Of a DNA stretch of 64,000 nt, positions 33,560 to 42,658 are shown piece after piece. A model generated the notes under the pieces. It did no database searches. It saw nothing but the letters and a program-made list of their open reading frames with translations, and was not told the DNA's origin. Source of the DNA: CAVQLX01 sp963811605 (GTDB lineage: Bacteria > Desulfobacterota > Binatia > DP-6); NCBI GenBank assembly GCA_963811605.1, contig CAWESA010000013.1, positions 1 through 64,000 of the forward strand, in the 5' to 3' direction. Position 1 is the first letter of the stretch. Each line of letters starts with the position of its first letter. The position numbers and the translations under genes are program-made.

Positions 33560-35430
33560 TCGACCTCCTGCTGCTGGTGGCGATCCTCGCCGCGAGCGCC
33601 GCCGCCGGGCTGCTGCTCCTGCGGCTGCTCGGCGCGCTGCCGCGCGCGCCGCACGAGCACCTGCTGGCCGGACTCGCGACCGGCCTCGGCCTCGCCAGCA
33701 TGTTCGGCCTCGCGATCGCCGCCGCCCACGTGCTGCGGCCGGCGCCGCTCGTCGTGGCGGGCGTCGTGACCCTCGTCGCCGGCGGTCCCGGGCTGCTCAG
33801 GGCGCTGCGCGCCGCGCGACCACCGAGGGGGCTCGCGGCGTGTGCGCTCGTCGCCGTCTGCGCGCTCCTGCTGCTCGCCGAGGCGCCGACCTGGTTCGCG
33901 CCGCCCATCGGCGGCGACCAGACCAAGTACCACCTCGCCTATCCGCGTCTCTACGCCCTCGCGGGCGGCCTCGTGCCCACGCCGTGGAGCTTCTGGGGCT
34001 CGCAGCAGTGGCTACAGAACTTCGTCTTCGCCATCGCCTACGCGCTGCGCGGCGACGACCTGGCGCGACTGCTGAACGCCACCAGCGGCGTGCTCGCCGC
34101 GCTCGCGCTCGCCACGCTGGTGCGGCGGCATCTCGATCGCCGGCTCGGCGTGGTCGCCGGTGCGCTCTTCTTCACCATGCCGATGTGCTGGTCGCAGATG
34201 GTGCGCGCCGGCGCCGACACGAGCCTGGTCGCCTTCGCCGCGCTCGCCGTCACCGCGTGGCTCGACTGGACGATGGGCGCGCGGCCCGGCGATCTCCGCC
34301 GCGCCGGCGTCCTGGCCGGCCTGGCCGGCGGCACCAAGGTCATGGGCCTGCTGGTCCCCGCCCTGGTGGGTCTCGGCGTGCTGTGGGTGCTGGCGCGGCG
34401 GTGCACGGCGGCGGGGCGGTTCGTCGCAACCTCGCTCGTCTACGGCGTCCTCGCCATCGTGATGCTGTCGCCGTGGTACGTCCGCAACCTGGTCGAGACC
34501 GGCAATCCGATCATGCCGTTCGGCGAGCGTGTCTTCCCCGGGCGTGACTGGAGCGTCGAGGCGGAAGCGTATCTCAACGTCTACTACGACCAGTACCGGA
34601 CCCGCGAGGCGGCCCAGCGCGGCGCACGCCCGTACAAGGGCGTCGAGGTCGCGCTGTTCCCGTGGGACTTCACCATGCATCCCGAATCGTTCGAGAAGGG
34701 CAAGCGACAGGGGCAAGACGTGAGCCCGTTCCTGCTCGCGTTCCTGCCCGCGATCGTGCTCCTCGGCCGGCGCCGCGCGGCGGCGCTCGCGATCGCCGCC
34801 ATCGGCCTCGGGTACGTCGCCATCATCGCCGGCGGCGCGTGGGCGCACCCGCGCTACGTCTTGCCCGGCATCGCGCTGGCACTCGCCGCCGCCACGCCCG
34901 GCGCGCGGGCGCTCTGCCGCCCGCGCCTCTTCGCCGCGGTGGTGGCGATCACGGTGGCTGGCAACCTGGCGCTCATCAGCCGCATGCTGCTGCCGATGTG
35001 GCCCGACCAGGTGCGCGTCGCCCTCGGCCGCTTGGCGCCCGGGGACTTCCTCGCCAAGTACTCGGACCGCTACGTGTTCTGGCACGCGGCCAGCAAGGCG
35101 GTGCCCCCCTCGGGTCGCGTCGTCGTGCTCGAGAAGATACCCCATCCGTACTACATCGAGTGCCCCTTCGTGCCGCTCAGCTACCTCGAGCAGGGGCTGG
35201 TCGACTACCGCAAGGTCGACACCGTCCCGGCCCTCGACGCCGCGGCGCGCGGCCTGGGCGCCACCCACGTGGCCGTCGACGAGGCCGGCCTGCTGGCGGC
35301 GAACGATCCGTTCGAGGCCCGCGTGACCGCCCTCTGGCGGGCGTATCTGGCGGGCGCCGGCGAGCCGGTCTTGCGCGCCGGCGGCTATGCGCTGTACGCG
35401 CTCCCGCCGATGGCCAACACGCATGGCTAA
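33556..35430 (+). CDS. GT39/ArnT-like membrane glycosyltransferase
   Basis: 624 residues, about 11-13 helices. A large periplasmic-loop region carries GGDQTKYHLAYPRLYALAGG near the N-terminus, the acidic sugar-transfer motif of dolichyl-/undecaprenyl-phosphate-sugar transferases. AGLAGGTKVMGLL and SPWYVRNLVETGNPIMPFG are typical of this class. The start is GTG 33556, overlapping the small ORF stop. The C-terminus (KIPHPYYIECPFVPLSYLEQ) is a soluble domain. It overlaps the flippase gene by 8 nt. It probably transfers a lipid-linked sugar in cell-surface glycan synthesis. Confidence 0.8.
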   Translation: MIDLLLLVAILAASAAAGLLLLRLLGALPRAPHEHLLAGLATGLGLASMFGLAIAAAHVLRPAPLVVAGVVTLVAGGPGLLRALRAARPPRGLAACALVAVCALLLLAEAPTWFAPPIGGDQTKYHLAYPRLYALAGGLVPTPWSFWGSQQWLQNFVFAIAYALRGDDLARLLNATSGVLAALALATLVRRHLDRRLGVVAGALFFTMPMCWSQMVRAGADTSLVAFAALAVTAWLDWTMGARPGDLRRAGVLAGLAGGTKVMGLLVPALVGLGVLWVLARRCTAAGRFVATSLVYGVLAIVMLSPWYVRNLVETGNPIMPFGERVFPGRDWSVEAEAYLNVYYDQYRTREAAQRGARPYKGVEVALFPWDFTMHPESFEKGKRQGQDVSPFLLAFLPAIVLLGRRRAAALAIAAIGLGYVAIIAGGAWAHPRYVLPGIALALAAATPGARALCRPRLFAAVVAITVAGNLALISRMLLPMWPDQVRVALGRLAPGDFLAKYSDRYVFWHAASKAVPPSGRVVVLEKIPHPYYIECPFVPLSYLEQGLVDYRKVDTVPALDAAARGLGATHVAVDEAGLLAANDPFEARVTALWRAYLAGAGEPVLRAGGYALYALPPMANTHG

Positions 35431-36763
35431 GACCCCCAAGCGCCGGCACTTCGCGCTCGACTCGCTCCAGGTGCTGAGCGGTCAGGGCGCCATGATGGCC
35501 ATGGGCCTGGTGAACGGCATCATCACGGCGCGCTGGCTCGGCCCCACCGGCCGCGGCCAGTTCCAGCTCCTCACGCTCCTGCCGATCATGCTGTCGAACT
35601 TCGTGAAGCTCGGCATCCCGCAGGCGAGCGTCTACTACATGCGGCGCAAGGGCGCATCCGCGTCCGACGTCGCGTCGAACTCGATCTGGTTCGCGTTCGT
35701 GATGGGCGGCGCGGGGGTGGTGGTGTGCTGGCTCGGCCGCGAGTGGCTGCTGACCAGGTTCCTCAAGGCCACGCCGGCGGAGCTGCTGCTGCCGTCGCTC
35801 GCGCTCATCCCGTTCGTGCTCCTGCAGTTCTACCTGCTCGGCGTCGCACAGGCGCAGGAGCGCTTTCGCGAGTACAACATCCGGCAGGTCGTGCCGAACC
35901 TGCTCAGCCTGTTCGGCCTGGCGATCACCCTCATCCTGCTCCGCATGGGCCTCGTCGGCGCGGTGCTGGTGCAGGTGGTGATCCAGGTGTTCATGACCGT
36001 GTGGATGACCTGGCGCGTGCACCGCGAGGCGCCGCTCCATCTGCACTGGAACCGGGACCTGGCGCGCGGGATGCTGTCGTTCGGCGGCAAGTCCTACGTC
36101 CAGACGCTCGCCTCGACGCTGCACCTGCGCATCGACCAGTACATCTGCGCCTACTTCCTGGCGCCGGCCGAGGTCGGCCTGTACGCCATCGCGGTGAACT
36201 TCGCGACCCTGCTGCTCAAGATCCCGGAGGCCACGGGCACGGTGATGTTTCCGCGTCTCGCCGGCTCGAAGGACCGCGACGCCCACGCCGCGACCACCCG
36301 CGTCTGCCGCTATACCCTGTTCATCCTGGCGCTCGGGGTGGTGGCGTTCGGCATCGGGGGTCCGATCGCCATCCCGCTGCTCTACGGCCACCGCTTCGAC
36401 GGGGCGGTGCGCCCGCTCCTCATCCTGCTGCCCGGCATCCTGGTGATGGCGCTCTACCAGCTCCTCACGCGCAACTTCACGAGCCGCAACAAGCAGCAGG
36501 TCAACATCATCGCCGCCTGTCTCGCGCTCGCCCTCAACGTCAGCCTCAACATCTTCCTCATCCCGCGCTACGGCATCTCGGGCGCGGCGCTGGCGAACGG
36601 GCTCTCCTACGGGACCGCCGCGCTCGTCCTGCTGGTGGCGTTCGTCCGCGACTCGGGCCACTCCGTCGGCGAAACGCTGATCGTGCGCTCCGCGGAGATC
36701 ACCGAGCTGGCGCGCGCGGCGCGCAAGTACGCCGCGCGGCTGCAGGGACGCAGGGCCGCCTGA
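35423..36763 (+). CDS. polysaccharide flippase (Wzx/MATE-like, MOP superfamily)
   Basis: 446 residues with 12-14 helices. The first segments read QGAMMAMGLVNGIITARWLG and GPTGRGQFQLLTLLP, standard for the polysaccharide_synt family. A second conserved block is SFGGKSYVQTLASTLHLRID, then AEVGLYAIAVNFATLLLKIP. ATG 35423 overlaps the previous stop. It should flip undecaprenyl-linked glycans across the inner membrane. The polar Lys/Arg-rich C-terminus (KYAARLQGRRAA) is cytoplasmic. Confidence 0.9.
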   Translation: MAKTPKRRHFALDSLQVLSGQGAMMAMGLVNGIITARWLGPTGRGQFQLLTLLPIMLSNFVKLGIPQASVYYMRRKGASASDVASNSIWFAFVMGGAGVVVCWLGREWLLTRFLKATPAELLLPSLALIPFVLLQFYLLGVAQAQERFREYNIRQVVPNLLSLFGLAITLILLRMGLVGAVLVQVVIQVFMTVWMTWRVHREAPLHLHWNRDLARGMLSFGGKSYVQTLASTLHLRIDQYICAYFLAPAEVGLYAIAVNFATLLLKIPEATGTVMFPRLAGSKDRDAHAATTRVCRYTLFILALGVVAFGIGGPIAIPLLYGHRFDGAVRPLLILLPGILVMALYQLLTRNFTSRNKQQVNIIAACLALALNVSLNIFLIPRYGISGAALANGLSYGTAALVLLVAFVRDSGHSVGETLIVRSAEITELARAARKYAARLQGRRAA

Positions 36764-36772
36764 CCGCCCCGT

Positions 36773-38008
36773 CTAGCCGCGCGCCGACGAGGGAAACAGC
36801 CGGCCGCCCGCGCGACCGAGCGTGCGGCCCAGTCGGCCGGCGATGCGCGAGAAGTCGACCAGCCCGGGCATCGGATCGTCGAGGGTGAGCGTGTCGCACC
36901 ACTCCCGCAAGGTCAGGAAGCGCCACGCTTCGTGCGCGAGCTCGCGCGCCGGCGTGCGCTCGGCCGCCGGCAGCGACAGGTTCTCCTTCACCCACAGCAG
37001 GTCGAGCCGCCAGTTGCGACACGCGATGCCCGAGCGATACGCCTGCGGGAAGTCCCGCTTTCCCTCCACCAGCACCCGATAGAGCCAGTAGGGGTAGTCG
37101 GCCCCCGACGCGACCGTCAGCGGCAGCGCGGCCCAGAAGCGCGCGTTGAAGTCGTGGAAGAGCCACTCGTCGGTGGCCCGGTTGAGGCGAAACTCCATCA
37201 TCAGCACGCCCGTATAGTCGAGCGCGCGCACGAACTTGCGCGCGTCGGCGAGCATGCCCTGATGCACCGGCTCGCTCAGCCGGTAGGGCGCCGACGAGTA
37301 GCCGCGGCCCTCGTGCAGGCGGAGGTGCTGGAACGCATGCAGCACCTCCCCGTCGGCGCACAGCATGTCGATACCGCCGCCCTCGCCCTCGAAGTACTCC
37401 TCGATCAGCACCTCGTCGGCGCGGCCCTCGAGCACGCGCAGCCAGTGGCGCAGCGCGGCCGGGTCGCGCGCCACGCGCGTGCGGCGGCGGTCGCCCAGGT
37501 CTTCCGAGCGAAACGACGAGCGCGCCTTCACGACGACCGGGAGCGTGAAGTGGCGCAGCACCTCGTCGGGATCGGCGGGGACGGGCAGCACGAGATGGCC
37601 CGGGATGCGGACGCCGATCTCCCCGCACATGTCGTAGCTGCGCCGCTTGTCGTAGCCCACGCGGTACGCCTGCTCGCTCAGCAGGTAGATGCGGACGTGC
37701 GGCTCGAGGTCGGCGCGGTGCTCCTGGAGCGGGATGATGGTGGGATCGTTGGTGGGGATGACCAGGTCGAAGCGCTCGCGCTCGCAGAGCGCGAGGAAGG
37801 CGCCCTTCCAGGCGTCGTCACCGGCACGGAACGGCGGCAGCTCGTGCACGGCGCGCACGTAGCGGGATCGCCGCACGACCTCGGCGGGCGGGCACCAGGC
37901 GAGGTGCACCTCGATGCCCTGGCGGCCGAGCGACCGGATCACGGTGAGACAGCTCGAGTCGCTCTTGCCGAGCACGAGCACCTTGCCGCGGCGACGTGCG
38001 GCGCTCAT
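36773..38008 (-). CDS. ATP-grasp family ligase
   Basis: 411 residues. An N-terminal Rossmann-like segment (KVLVLGKSDSSCLTVIRSLG) and PTNDPTIIPL precede the ATP-grasp fold. ATP- and Mg-binding stretches are LPVVVKARSSF, EVLIEEYFEGEGGGIDMLC and FRLNRATDEWLFHDFNARFW. It belongs to the carboxylate-amine ligase type found in cell-wall and exopolysaccharide clusters and may add an amino acid or similar group to a sugar acid. ATG 38008 overlaps the upstream GT4 gene by 4 nt (ATGA), so the two are an operon, convergent with the flippase gene. Confidence 0.85.
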   Translation of the reverse strand: MSAARRRGKVLVLGKSDSSCLTVIRSLGRQGIEVHLAWCPPAEVVRRSRYVRAVHELPPFRAGDDAWKGAFLALCERERFDLVIPTNDPTIIPLQEHRADLEPHVRIYLLSEQAYRVGYDKRRSYDMCGEIGVRIPGHLVLPVPADPDEVLRHFTLPVVVKARSSFRSEDLGDRRRTRVARDPAALRHWLRVLEGRADEVLIEEYFEGEGGGIDMLCADGEVLHAFQHLRLHEGRGYSSAPYRLSEPVHQGMLADARKFVRALDYTGVLMMEFRLNRATDEWLFHDFNARFWAALPLTVASGADYPYWLYRVLVEGKRDFPQAYRSGIACRNWRLDLLWVKENLSLPAAERTPARELAHEAWRFLTLREWCDTLTLDDPMPGLVDFSRIAGRLGRTLGRAGGRLFPSSARG

Positions 38009-39243
38009 GCGGGCACCGCGCCCCGGTGCAGGATGTCGTCGAAGACGCCCTCGACCGCGCGCGCGTGCTGGTCGATGTCGAACACCGTGCTCGCGCGCGC
38101 GCGCGCGGCACGCGCCATGGCGGCTCGCCGGGCCGGGTTGCCGAGCAGCGAGACCAGCGCCGCCGCGAGGGAGTCGGGATCGCGCGGAGGAACCAGCAGC
38201 CCGGTCACGCCGTCGACGACGATCTCGAGCGGGCCGCCCTCGCGGGGCGCGATCACCGGGCGCCCGGCCGCCATCGCTTCCAGGAGCACGCGCCCGAACG
38301 GCTCGCGGTCCGAGGCGTGAATGACGACGTCCATGGCGTCCATGCAGGCGGCGACGTCGCGGCGCGCGCCGGTGAGGACCACGTGCCCGGCGAGATCGGG
38401 GGCGGCGACGCGTTCCTTCAGGCGCTCGGCATACTCGGCGCCCAGCCGGTGGACGCCGCCCACGATCAGGCAGCGCAAGTCGGGCACCTGCCGGCGCGCG
38501 CGCGCCACCGCCTCCGCCACCAGCAGCTGTCCCTTCCAGCCCTGCACGTGGCCGACGATTCCGACGCACGGCGCGTCGGCCGGGATGTCGAGCGCGCGCC
38601 GCACGGCCGCGCCGCCGCCGGAGGCGAAGCGCGCGACGTCGATGCCGTCGTAGATGGTGACGAACCGACGCGCCCGGATGCCGCGCTCCCGGTAGTGCGC
38701 GCCGATCTCGTCGGTCATCGTGATGGCCGTATCGATCCAGCGCGAGCAGAACCGGTCGATGGGGCCGACGCGCCGGAATCCCTTGAAGTGGCAGATCACC
38801 GGCACGCCGCAGCGCCCCGCCGCGATGCAGCCCGCCAGGTTCGAGGTCAGGCCGCTGCCGAGGTAGAGCATCGCCGGACGATGTCGCCGGAGCAGCGGCA
38901 GCAGCTCGCGCACGCGCGGCAGGACGATGCCGAACACCTCCGAGGCGCGCCGCAGCACGCGCACCGGCAGCGCGCCCCGATCGACGCCGCCCGAGCCGCG
39001 GCGCGGCGTCAGCACGTGCACCGGGACGTCCGGCAGCTGGAGCGCGGGCTTCGGCTCCGCGAGCACGAGGGCCGGCGCCCAGCGTCTCGGGTCGAGATGC
39101 GGGATCAGCTCGAGGATGCCGGTGAGCGATCCGCCGATGACGCCGCCGCCGACGCTGCTCTCGAGAAAGAGCACCCGGCGCGGCGCCGCTGCGCGCGACG
39201 CGTCCGTGCTCCGGGCTTCGCGCCCCTGCGTCCCGTGCTGCAT
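38005..39243 (-). CDS. glycosyltransferase family 4
   Basis: 412 residues, GT-B fold retaining transferase. The acceptor half contains LESSVGGGVIGGSLTGILEL; the C-terminal donor half has GIVGHVQGWKGQLLVAEAV, the ESD-type motif in HASDREPFGRVLLEAMAAGRPVIAPREGGPLEI (split EPFGRVLLEAMAAGRPVIA), and the E-x7-E glutamates in it. The start at ATG 39243 removes a non-conserved extension. It partners the ATP-grasp gene. Nucleotide-sugar donor unknown; a cytoplasmic enzyme of surface-glycan assembly. Confidence 0.9.
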   Translation of the reverse strand: MQHGTQGREARSTDASRAAAPRRVLFLESSVGGGVIGGSLTGILELIPHLDPRRWAPALVLAEPKPALQLPDVPVHVLTPRRGSGGVDRGALPVRVLRRASEVFGIVLPRVRELLPLLRRHRPAMLYLGSGLTSNLAGCIAAGRCGVPVICHFKGFRRVGPIDRFCSRWIDTAITMTDEIGAHYRERGIRARRFVTIYDGIDVARFASGGGAAVRRALDIPADAPCVGIVGHVQGWKGQLLVAEAVARARRQVPDLRCLIVGGVHRLGAEYAERLKERVAAPDLAGHVVLTGARRDVAACMDAMDVVIHASDREPFGRVLLEAMAAGRPVIAPREGGPLEIVVDGVTGLLVPPRDPDSLAAALVSLLGNPARRAAMARAARARASTVFDIDQHARAVEGVFDDILHRGAVPA

Positions 39244-39280
39244 CGCGGCGGCGGAATCTACGTCTCGCCGCCGCCACCGG

Positions 39281-39982
39281 TCAACCAAGCGGAGGCGTGT
39301 GCGGGGTCGCGACCAGGAGCCCGTCGCGGCGGGCAACCGCGAGCACGAAATCGAAGGCGTCCAGCCTGAGACAGTGCGCCACGTCGGCGCGCGGAAAATC
39401 CTCGGAATCTTCCTCGAAGCGCTCGCCCGCGCCGCCCGACACCAGGCCGGCGAGCAGCCCGTCCTCGTCGAGCGGCGCGCCGCGCAGGCGCGCCTCCAGC
39501 AGGTCGGCGCAGGCGTCGTCCTCCGCCGCGGGACGCTCGCCGCGCATCCCCATGGCGACCAGCGCCACCGACCCGGGCGCGCGATCGCGCACGTGGCGCA
39601 CGATCGCGCCGGCGCAGACGAAGCTCCCGAGCACGATCTCGTCGGCGCCGCTCGCCGCCACGACGCCCTGCGTGCCGGCGCTCGTGCGCTGGATCAGCCG
39701 GCGCCCGCGCAGCTCGGCGTGCGCGATCGCGCTGGTCGAGTTGCCGAAGTCGAAGCCCGCCACCCGCCGGCCGTGCACCTCGCCCATGAGCAGCGCATCG
39801 GGCCAGCGCTCCCGGAGCGCGAATGCGTCCTCCACGGGTCCCACCAGCACCACCTCGGTCGCGCCCCGCGCGACGGCATAGGCAGCGGTGCTGAAGGCCC
39901 GGAAGACGTCAACTACGACGGCGAGTCCGCGCGCTGCGCGGGCGCCGTTCAGTAGCTGGAGGCGTTGCACGACCATTGCCAT
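39281..39982 (-). CDS. comB: 2-phosphosulfolactate phosphatase (ComB-like)
   Basis: 233 residues of the ComB family, Mg-dependent phosphatase turning 2-phosphosulfolactate into sulfolactate. Visible motifs are VVVDVFRAFSTAAYAVARGA (about 22-41), GEVHGRRVAGFDFGNST (about 67-83), RTSAGTQGVVAA (about 98-109) and the acidic AAEDDACADLLEARLRG. ATG 39982 is preferred; ATG 39976 is possible. Its 5' end overlaps the ComA-like frame by 74 nt, so the two are tightly coupled. No ComC/sulfolactate dehydrogenase is in the window. Confidence 0.88.
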   Translation of the reverse strand: MAMVVQRLQLLNGARAARGLAVVVDVFRAFSTAAYAVARGATEVVLVGPVEDAFALRERWPDALLMGEVHGRRVAGFDFGNSTSAIAHAELRGRRLIQRTSAGTQGVVAASGADEIVLGSFVCAGAIVRHVRDRAPGSVALVAMGMRGERPAAEDDACADLLEARLRGAPLDEDGLLAGLVSGGAGERFEEDSEDFPRADVAHCLRLDAFDFVLAVARRDGLLVATPHTPPLG

Positions 39983-40754
39983 CGTAGAGGAGGGTGTCGG
40001 CGCGCAGGCCCTGGCGGATCGTCTCGACCGAGATCACCTCGTCGGGCGGGATGTTGCCGAGATTCACGTTCGGCCCGAAGTACTTGACGAACCACACCTG
40101 CTGCGGCTTGCGGGGCGCCTCGAAGATGATCCGGCCCGGGTCGATGTTCATCTGGATCTCGTCGATCAGTCCGGCCTTGATCTCGCCCGACGAGTGAAAG
40201 ATGCCCACCGTCCCCGACTCACGACCCTCGACGATGACCTTCCACGAGCCCGCTCCGATCTCGCTCTTGATCTGATCGACCCAGCGCTTCGGCGCGATCA
40301 CGTGCGTGCGATCCTTCCGGCCCACCTCGGAGAAGACCGTGAAGTGCTTCGCCATGCGCTCGATGTAGCGCAGCTTCTCGGCGAGCGGGATCTGGATCGT
40401 GCCGTCCGAGACCTCGACGTGCTTGAAGTCGTGGTCCTGCAGGAAGGCGATGTACTCGTTCAGCATCTTGCGGTGCACGGCCAGCTCGAACAGGCTGCCG
40501 CCGCAGCACACGGCGATGCCGTGGCGCCGGAACGCCTCGAGCTTGCCCTCGAAGTTCTCCACCACGATCGACGTGGCCCAGCCGAACTTGACCACGTCGA
40601 CGTAGCTCTCGGCCACCTCGAGCATGCTCTCGACCTCGGCGATCGACAGCCCCTTGTCGAGCACCTGGGTGAGGCCGGTCTTGCGGGGCTTCTGGGTTCG
40701 GCGCGGATCGCGGAACAGCTCGGCGCCGGCGCCGGGGCTCATGTGCGTTGCCAC
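39909..40754 (-). CDS. comA: phosphosulfolactate synthase (ComA-like)
   Basis: 281 residues. It adds sulfite to phosphoenolpyruvate to give 2-phosphosulfolactate, the first step of the ComA-type coenzyme M route. Family segments are KPRKTGLTQVLDKGLS, VDVVKFGWATS, AVCCGGSLFELAV, HVEVSDGTIQIPL and EAPRKPQQVWFVKYFGPNV. GTG 40754 is chosen because GAGGAG lies 5 nt upstream; ATG 40742 is a fallback. The last 25 residues (GNGRATPPATE...RRRS) are Arg-rich, overlap ComB and are unlike the family, so a frameshift or a non-essential tail is possible. Confidence 0.88.
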   Translation of the reverse strand: MATHMSPGAGAELFRDPRRTQKPRKTGLTQVLDKGLSIAEVESMLEVAESYVDVVKFGWATSIVVENFEGKLEAFRRHGIAVCCGGSLFELAVHRKMLNEYIAFLQDHDFKHVEVSDGTIQIPLAEKLRYIERMAKHFTVFSEVGRKDRTHVIAPKRWVDQIKSEIGAGSWKVIVEGRESGTVGIFHSSGEIKAGLIDEIQMNIDPGRIIFEAPRKPQQVWFVKYFGPNVNLGNIPPDEVISVETIRQGLRADTLLYDGNGRATPPATERRPRSARTRRRS

Positions 40755-40855
40755 GGGTCTCCTCGGGGTCGTTCGGGCCGAGTGTCGGGTCATGCGGCCA
40801 CTTCGGCCCGTGAGTACGCCGCCGGCGCCGCGGGCGTCAAGCGAGGAACGGGTGC

Positions 40856-41452
40856 TCAGGCGGGGGCCGGCCGGCGGCGCAGGAGCCGGCGCAGCGCCCG
40901 CACGATCCAGCTGGCGGCGACGGCGCCGAGCACCAGCAGCGCGAGCGCTGCTGCCAGCGCCAGCACCGGGTGCGCCACCACCAGCCACAGCGCCCCGACC
41001 ACGAGCAGATCCTCCGACAACGACAGGCCCCAGTTGGTGAACGGCTCCGGACTCGCGTTGACCGCGAGCCGCGTGCTCGCCTTGAACCCGTGTGCGGACA
41101 GCGCCACCGCGCCGGCGAGCAGGGCGGCGGCCGTGCGCCAGGGCTCCTGCACGTCGGTCAGGAGCGCGAATGCCAGCACCGCGCCGGCGGGAACCTTGAC
41201 GAAGGTGTGAAACGCATCCCACACGGAGTCGAAGGCCGGGATCTTGTCGGCGACGAACTCCGTGACGTAGAGCGCCGCCGACAGCGCGATGATGGCCGGA
41301 TGGCCGAGCACGGCCAGGCGGGGCGGCAGATGCAGCACGCCGAAACGATCGAGCAGGCCGAGCGCGGCGACAGTGCCATAGACACGGAGGCCGGTGGCCG
41401 CGGCCGTGCCGGTTGCCATCCCGAGCTGCGTGAGCACGTCGCCGCCCATCAC
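40856..41452 (-). CDS. DUF4126-family membrane protein
   Basis: 198 residues, four to five helices. Conserved segments are ATGLRVYGTVAALGLLDRFG and FVADKIPAFDSVWDAFHTFV. ASPEPFTNWGLSLSEDLLVV is also family-like, with the acidic SEDLL before a final hydrophobic block. The start may be GTG 41452 or ATG 41449. Function unknown. It lies 102 bp upstream of comA on the same strand. Confidence 0.8.
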   Translation of the reverse strand: MMGGDVLTQLGMATGTAAATGLRVYGTVAALGLLDRFGVLHLPPRLAVLGHPAIIALSAALYVTEFVADKIPAFDSVWDAFHTFVKVPAGAVLAFALLTDVQEPWRTAAALLAGAVALSAHGFKASTRLAVNASPEPFTNWGLSLSEDLLVVGALWLVVAHPVLALAAALALLVLGAVAASWIVRALRRLLRRRPAPA

Positions 41453-41640
41453 GCGACTCTATCCGAGCCCCGTCCGCCATCCATCGGCGGCGCCTCGAGG
41501 CGCGGAATCGTTGAGAAACTCCAACGTCGGGTAAAAGTACTCGACCGTCAGTACAGGTCCACGGAGATGCCAGCTTGCGGGGCGCCGCCAGCTTGCGCGC
41601 CGCGGCGGCGAAAAGGTCGCGGTTGTCACCATCTTTTTCG

Positions 41641-41670
41641 TTGACCCAGAAGTATCGCTTGCCGTACTAC
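41641..41670 (+). promoter_or_regulatory. candidate sigma-70-type promoter of Cys-rich protein
   Basis: TTGACC (41641-41646), an 18-bp spacer and TACTAC (41665-41670) stand in the unusually AT-richer 283-bp gap upstream of 41736. The transcript would carry a leader of about 60 nt with AAGGAGGGG at 41722-41730, a strong ribosome binding site 5 nt before the ATG. Confidence 0.4.
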
Positions 41671-41735
41671 ATGCCCTCCACGAAAGACGGCGCATCGCGG
41701 GAGCGCCAACACACACAACCCAAGGAGGGGGCATC

Positions 41736-42551
41736 ATGCTGTCACGGTTCAAGATCGCCGTGGGCGCGGCGAGTCTGTGTCTGGTCGCAGGATCGGCACT
41801 GGCGCAGTTTCCGCCCATCACTGACCCGACCAAGGACGAGGCGAAGTGCGAGACGGGCACGGGCAAGGCGCTGGCGAAGTTCACCAGCTCGAAGACGAAG
41901 TGCATCTCGAAGTGCTTCGCCACGGCCCGCAAGACGATGGGCCCGTACACCGGATGCTTCGGTCCTGCATTCACCGATCCGGTGACCAACGCCTGCATCA
42001 CGGACTCCGCGAAGGGTGCCGAGACCAAGGCGGCGCTGTCGATCGTCAAGGGCTGCACGAAGGATTGTCCCGAGTGCTACAACCCCGCCGTCTGCACCGA
42101 CAACACCAAGACCAACCCGCGCGTGGTCGCCACCGAGCAGCAGATCGATCCCTTCGGCAACCTGATCTACTGCACCGAGGCCGCCGCGGGCACGCCGACC
42201 AAGGACGAGGCGAAGTGTGAGGACGGCGTCGTGAAGGCGCTCGTCAAGTTCGTGGGCTCGAAGACCAAGTGCTACCAGAAGTGCACCGCCAACGAGCTCA
42301 AGGGCAAGATCGCCCCGGGCACCTGCACCCCGCCCGCGACCGATCCGGCCACCGTCACCTGCATCAGCGATCCCGTGAAGGGCGCCGAGGCCAAGGCCGC
42401 GGCCGCCATCGACAAGGCCTGCACGGTTGCGAAGCCTGCGTGCTACGGCACCCAGGTCGGCGCCGGGTGGGTGGCTCTCGTCGAGGGCCAGATCGACGCC
42501 ACCACCGCGCAGGTGGCCTGCGGCTCACCGAGCGGCGCGTTCCTCAACTAG
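41736..42551 (+). CDS. secreted Cys-rich tandem-repeat protein
   Basis: 271 residues. The signal peptide is MLSRFKIAVGAASLCLVAGS, cleavage after ALA (about 23). Two copies of a roughly 123-residue unit follow, each beginning TKDEAKCE at about residues 32 and 155. Each has SKTKC..KC, a middle C, CI(T/S)D..KGAE.KAA and DKAC or KGC. The DNA of the two copies is nearly identical over gaccaaggacgaggcgaag (41828 and 42197). There are over 15 cysteines, mostly in pairs, so disulfides or metal binding are likely. No enzyme motif is seen. It has a strong ribosome binding site and its own terminator, which suggests high expression. Similar proteins occur in Binatia-like genomes (memory, unverified). 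Confidence 0.8.
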   Translation: MLSRFKIAVGAASLCLVAGSALAQFPPITDPTKDEAKCETGTGKALAKFTSSKTKCISKCFATARKTMGPYTGCFGPAFTDPVTNACITDSAKGAETKAALSIVKGCTKDCPECYNPAVCTDNTKTNPRVVATEQQIDPFGNLIYCTEAAAGTPTKDEAKCEDGVVKALVKFVGSKTKCYQKCTANELKGKIAPGTCTPPATDPATVTCISDPVKGAEAKAAAAIDKACTVAKPACYGTQVGAGWVALVEGQIDATTAQVACGSPSGAFLN

Positions 42552-42566
42552 TCAGCAGCATCATCT

Positions 42567-42584
42567 GACCGCCTTCGGGCGGTC
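42567..42584 (+). other. UUCG-capped hairpin after Cys-rich gene
   Basis: GACCGCC, loop TTCG, GGCGGTC: a perfect 7-bp stem with a UUCG tetraloop 15 nt after the stop. It may protect the mRNA 3' end. Confidence 0.5.
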
Positions 42585-42595
42585 GCGCTCCCAGC

Positions 42596-42621
42596 GGGGG
42601 TGGGCGGCAACGCCCACCCCC
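42596..42621 (+). terminator. Rho-independent terminator
   Basis: GGGGGTGGGCG, loop GCAA, CGCCCACCCCC: a perfect 11-bp stem followed by GTCGTCTTTCT. The T-run is weak but the hairpin is very stable. It ends the Cys-rich gene transcript. Confidence 0.7.
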
Positions 42622-42658
42622 GTCGTCTTTCTGCTTCCCAGCGGCCGCCGTCCCCTGC

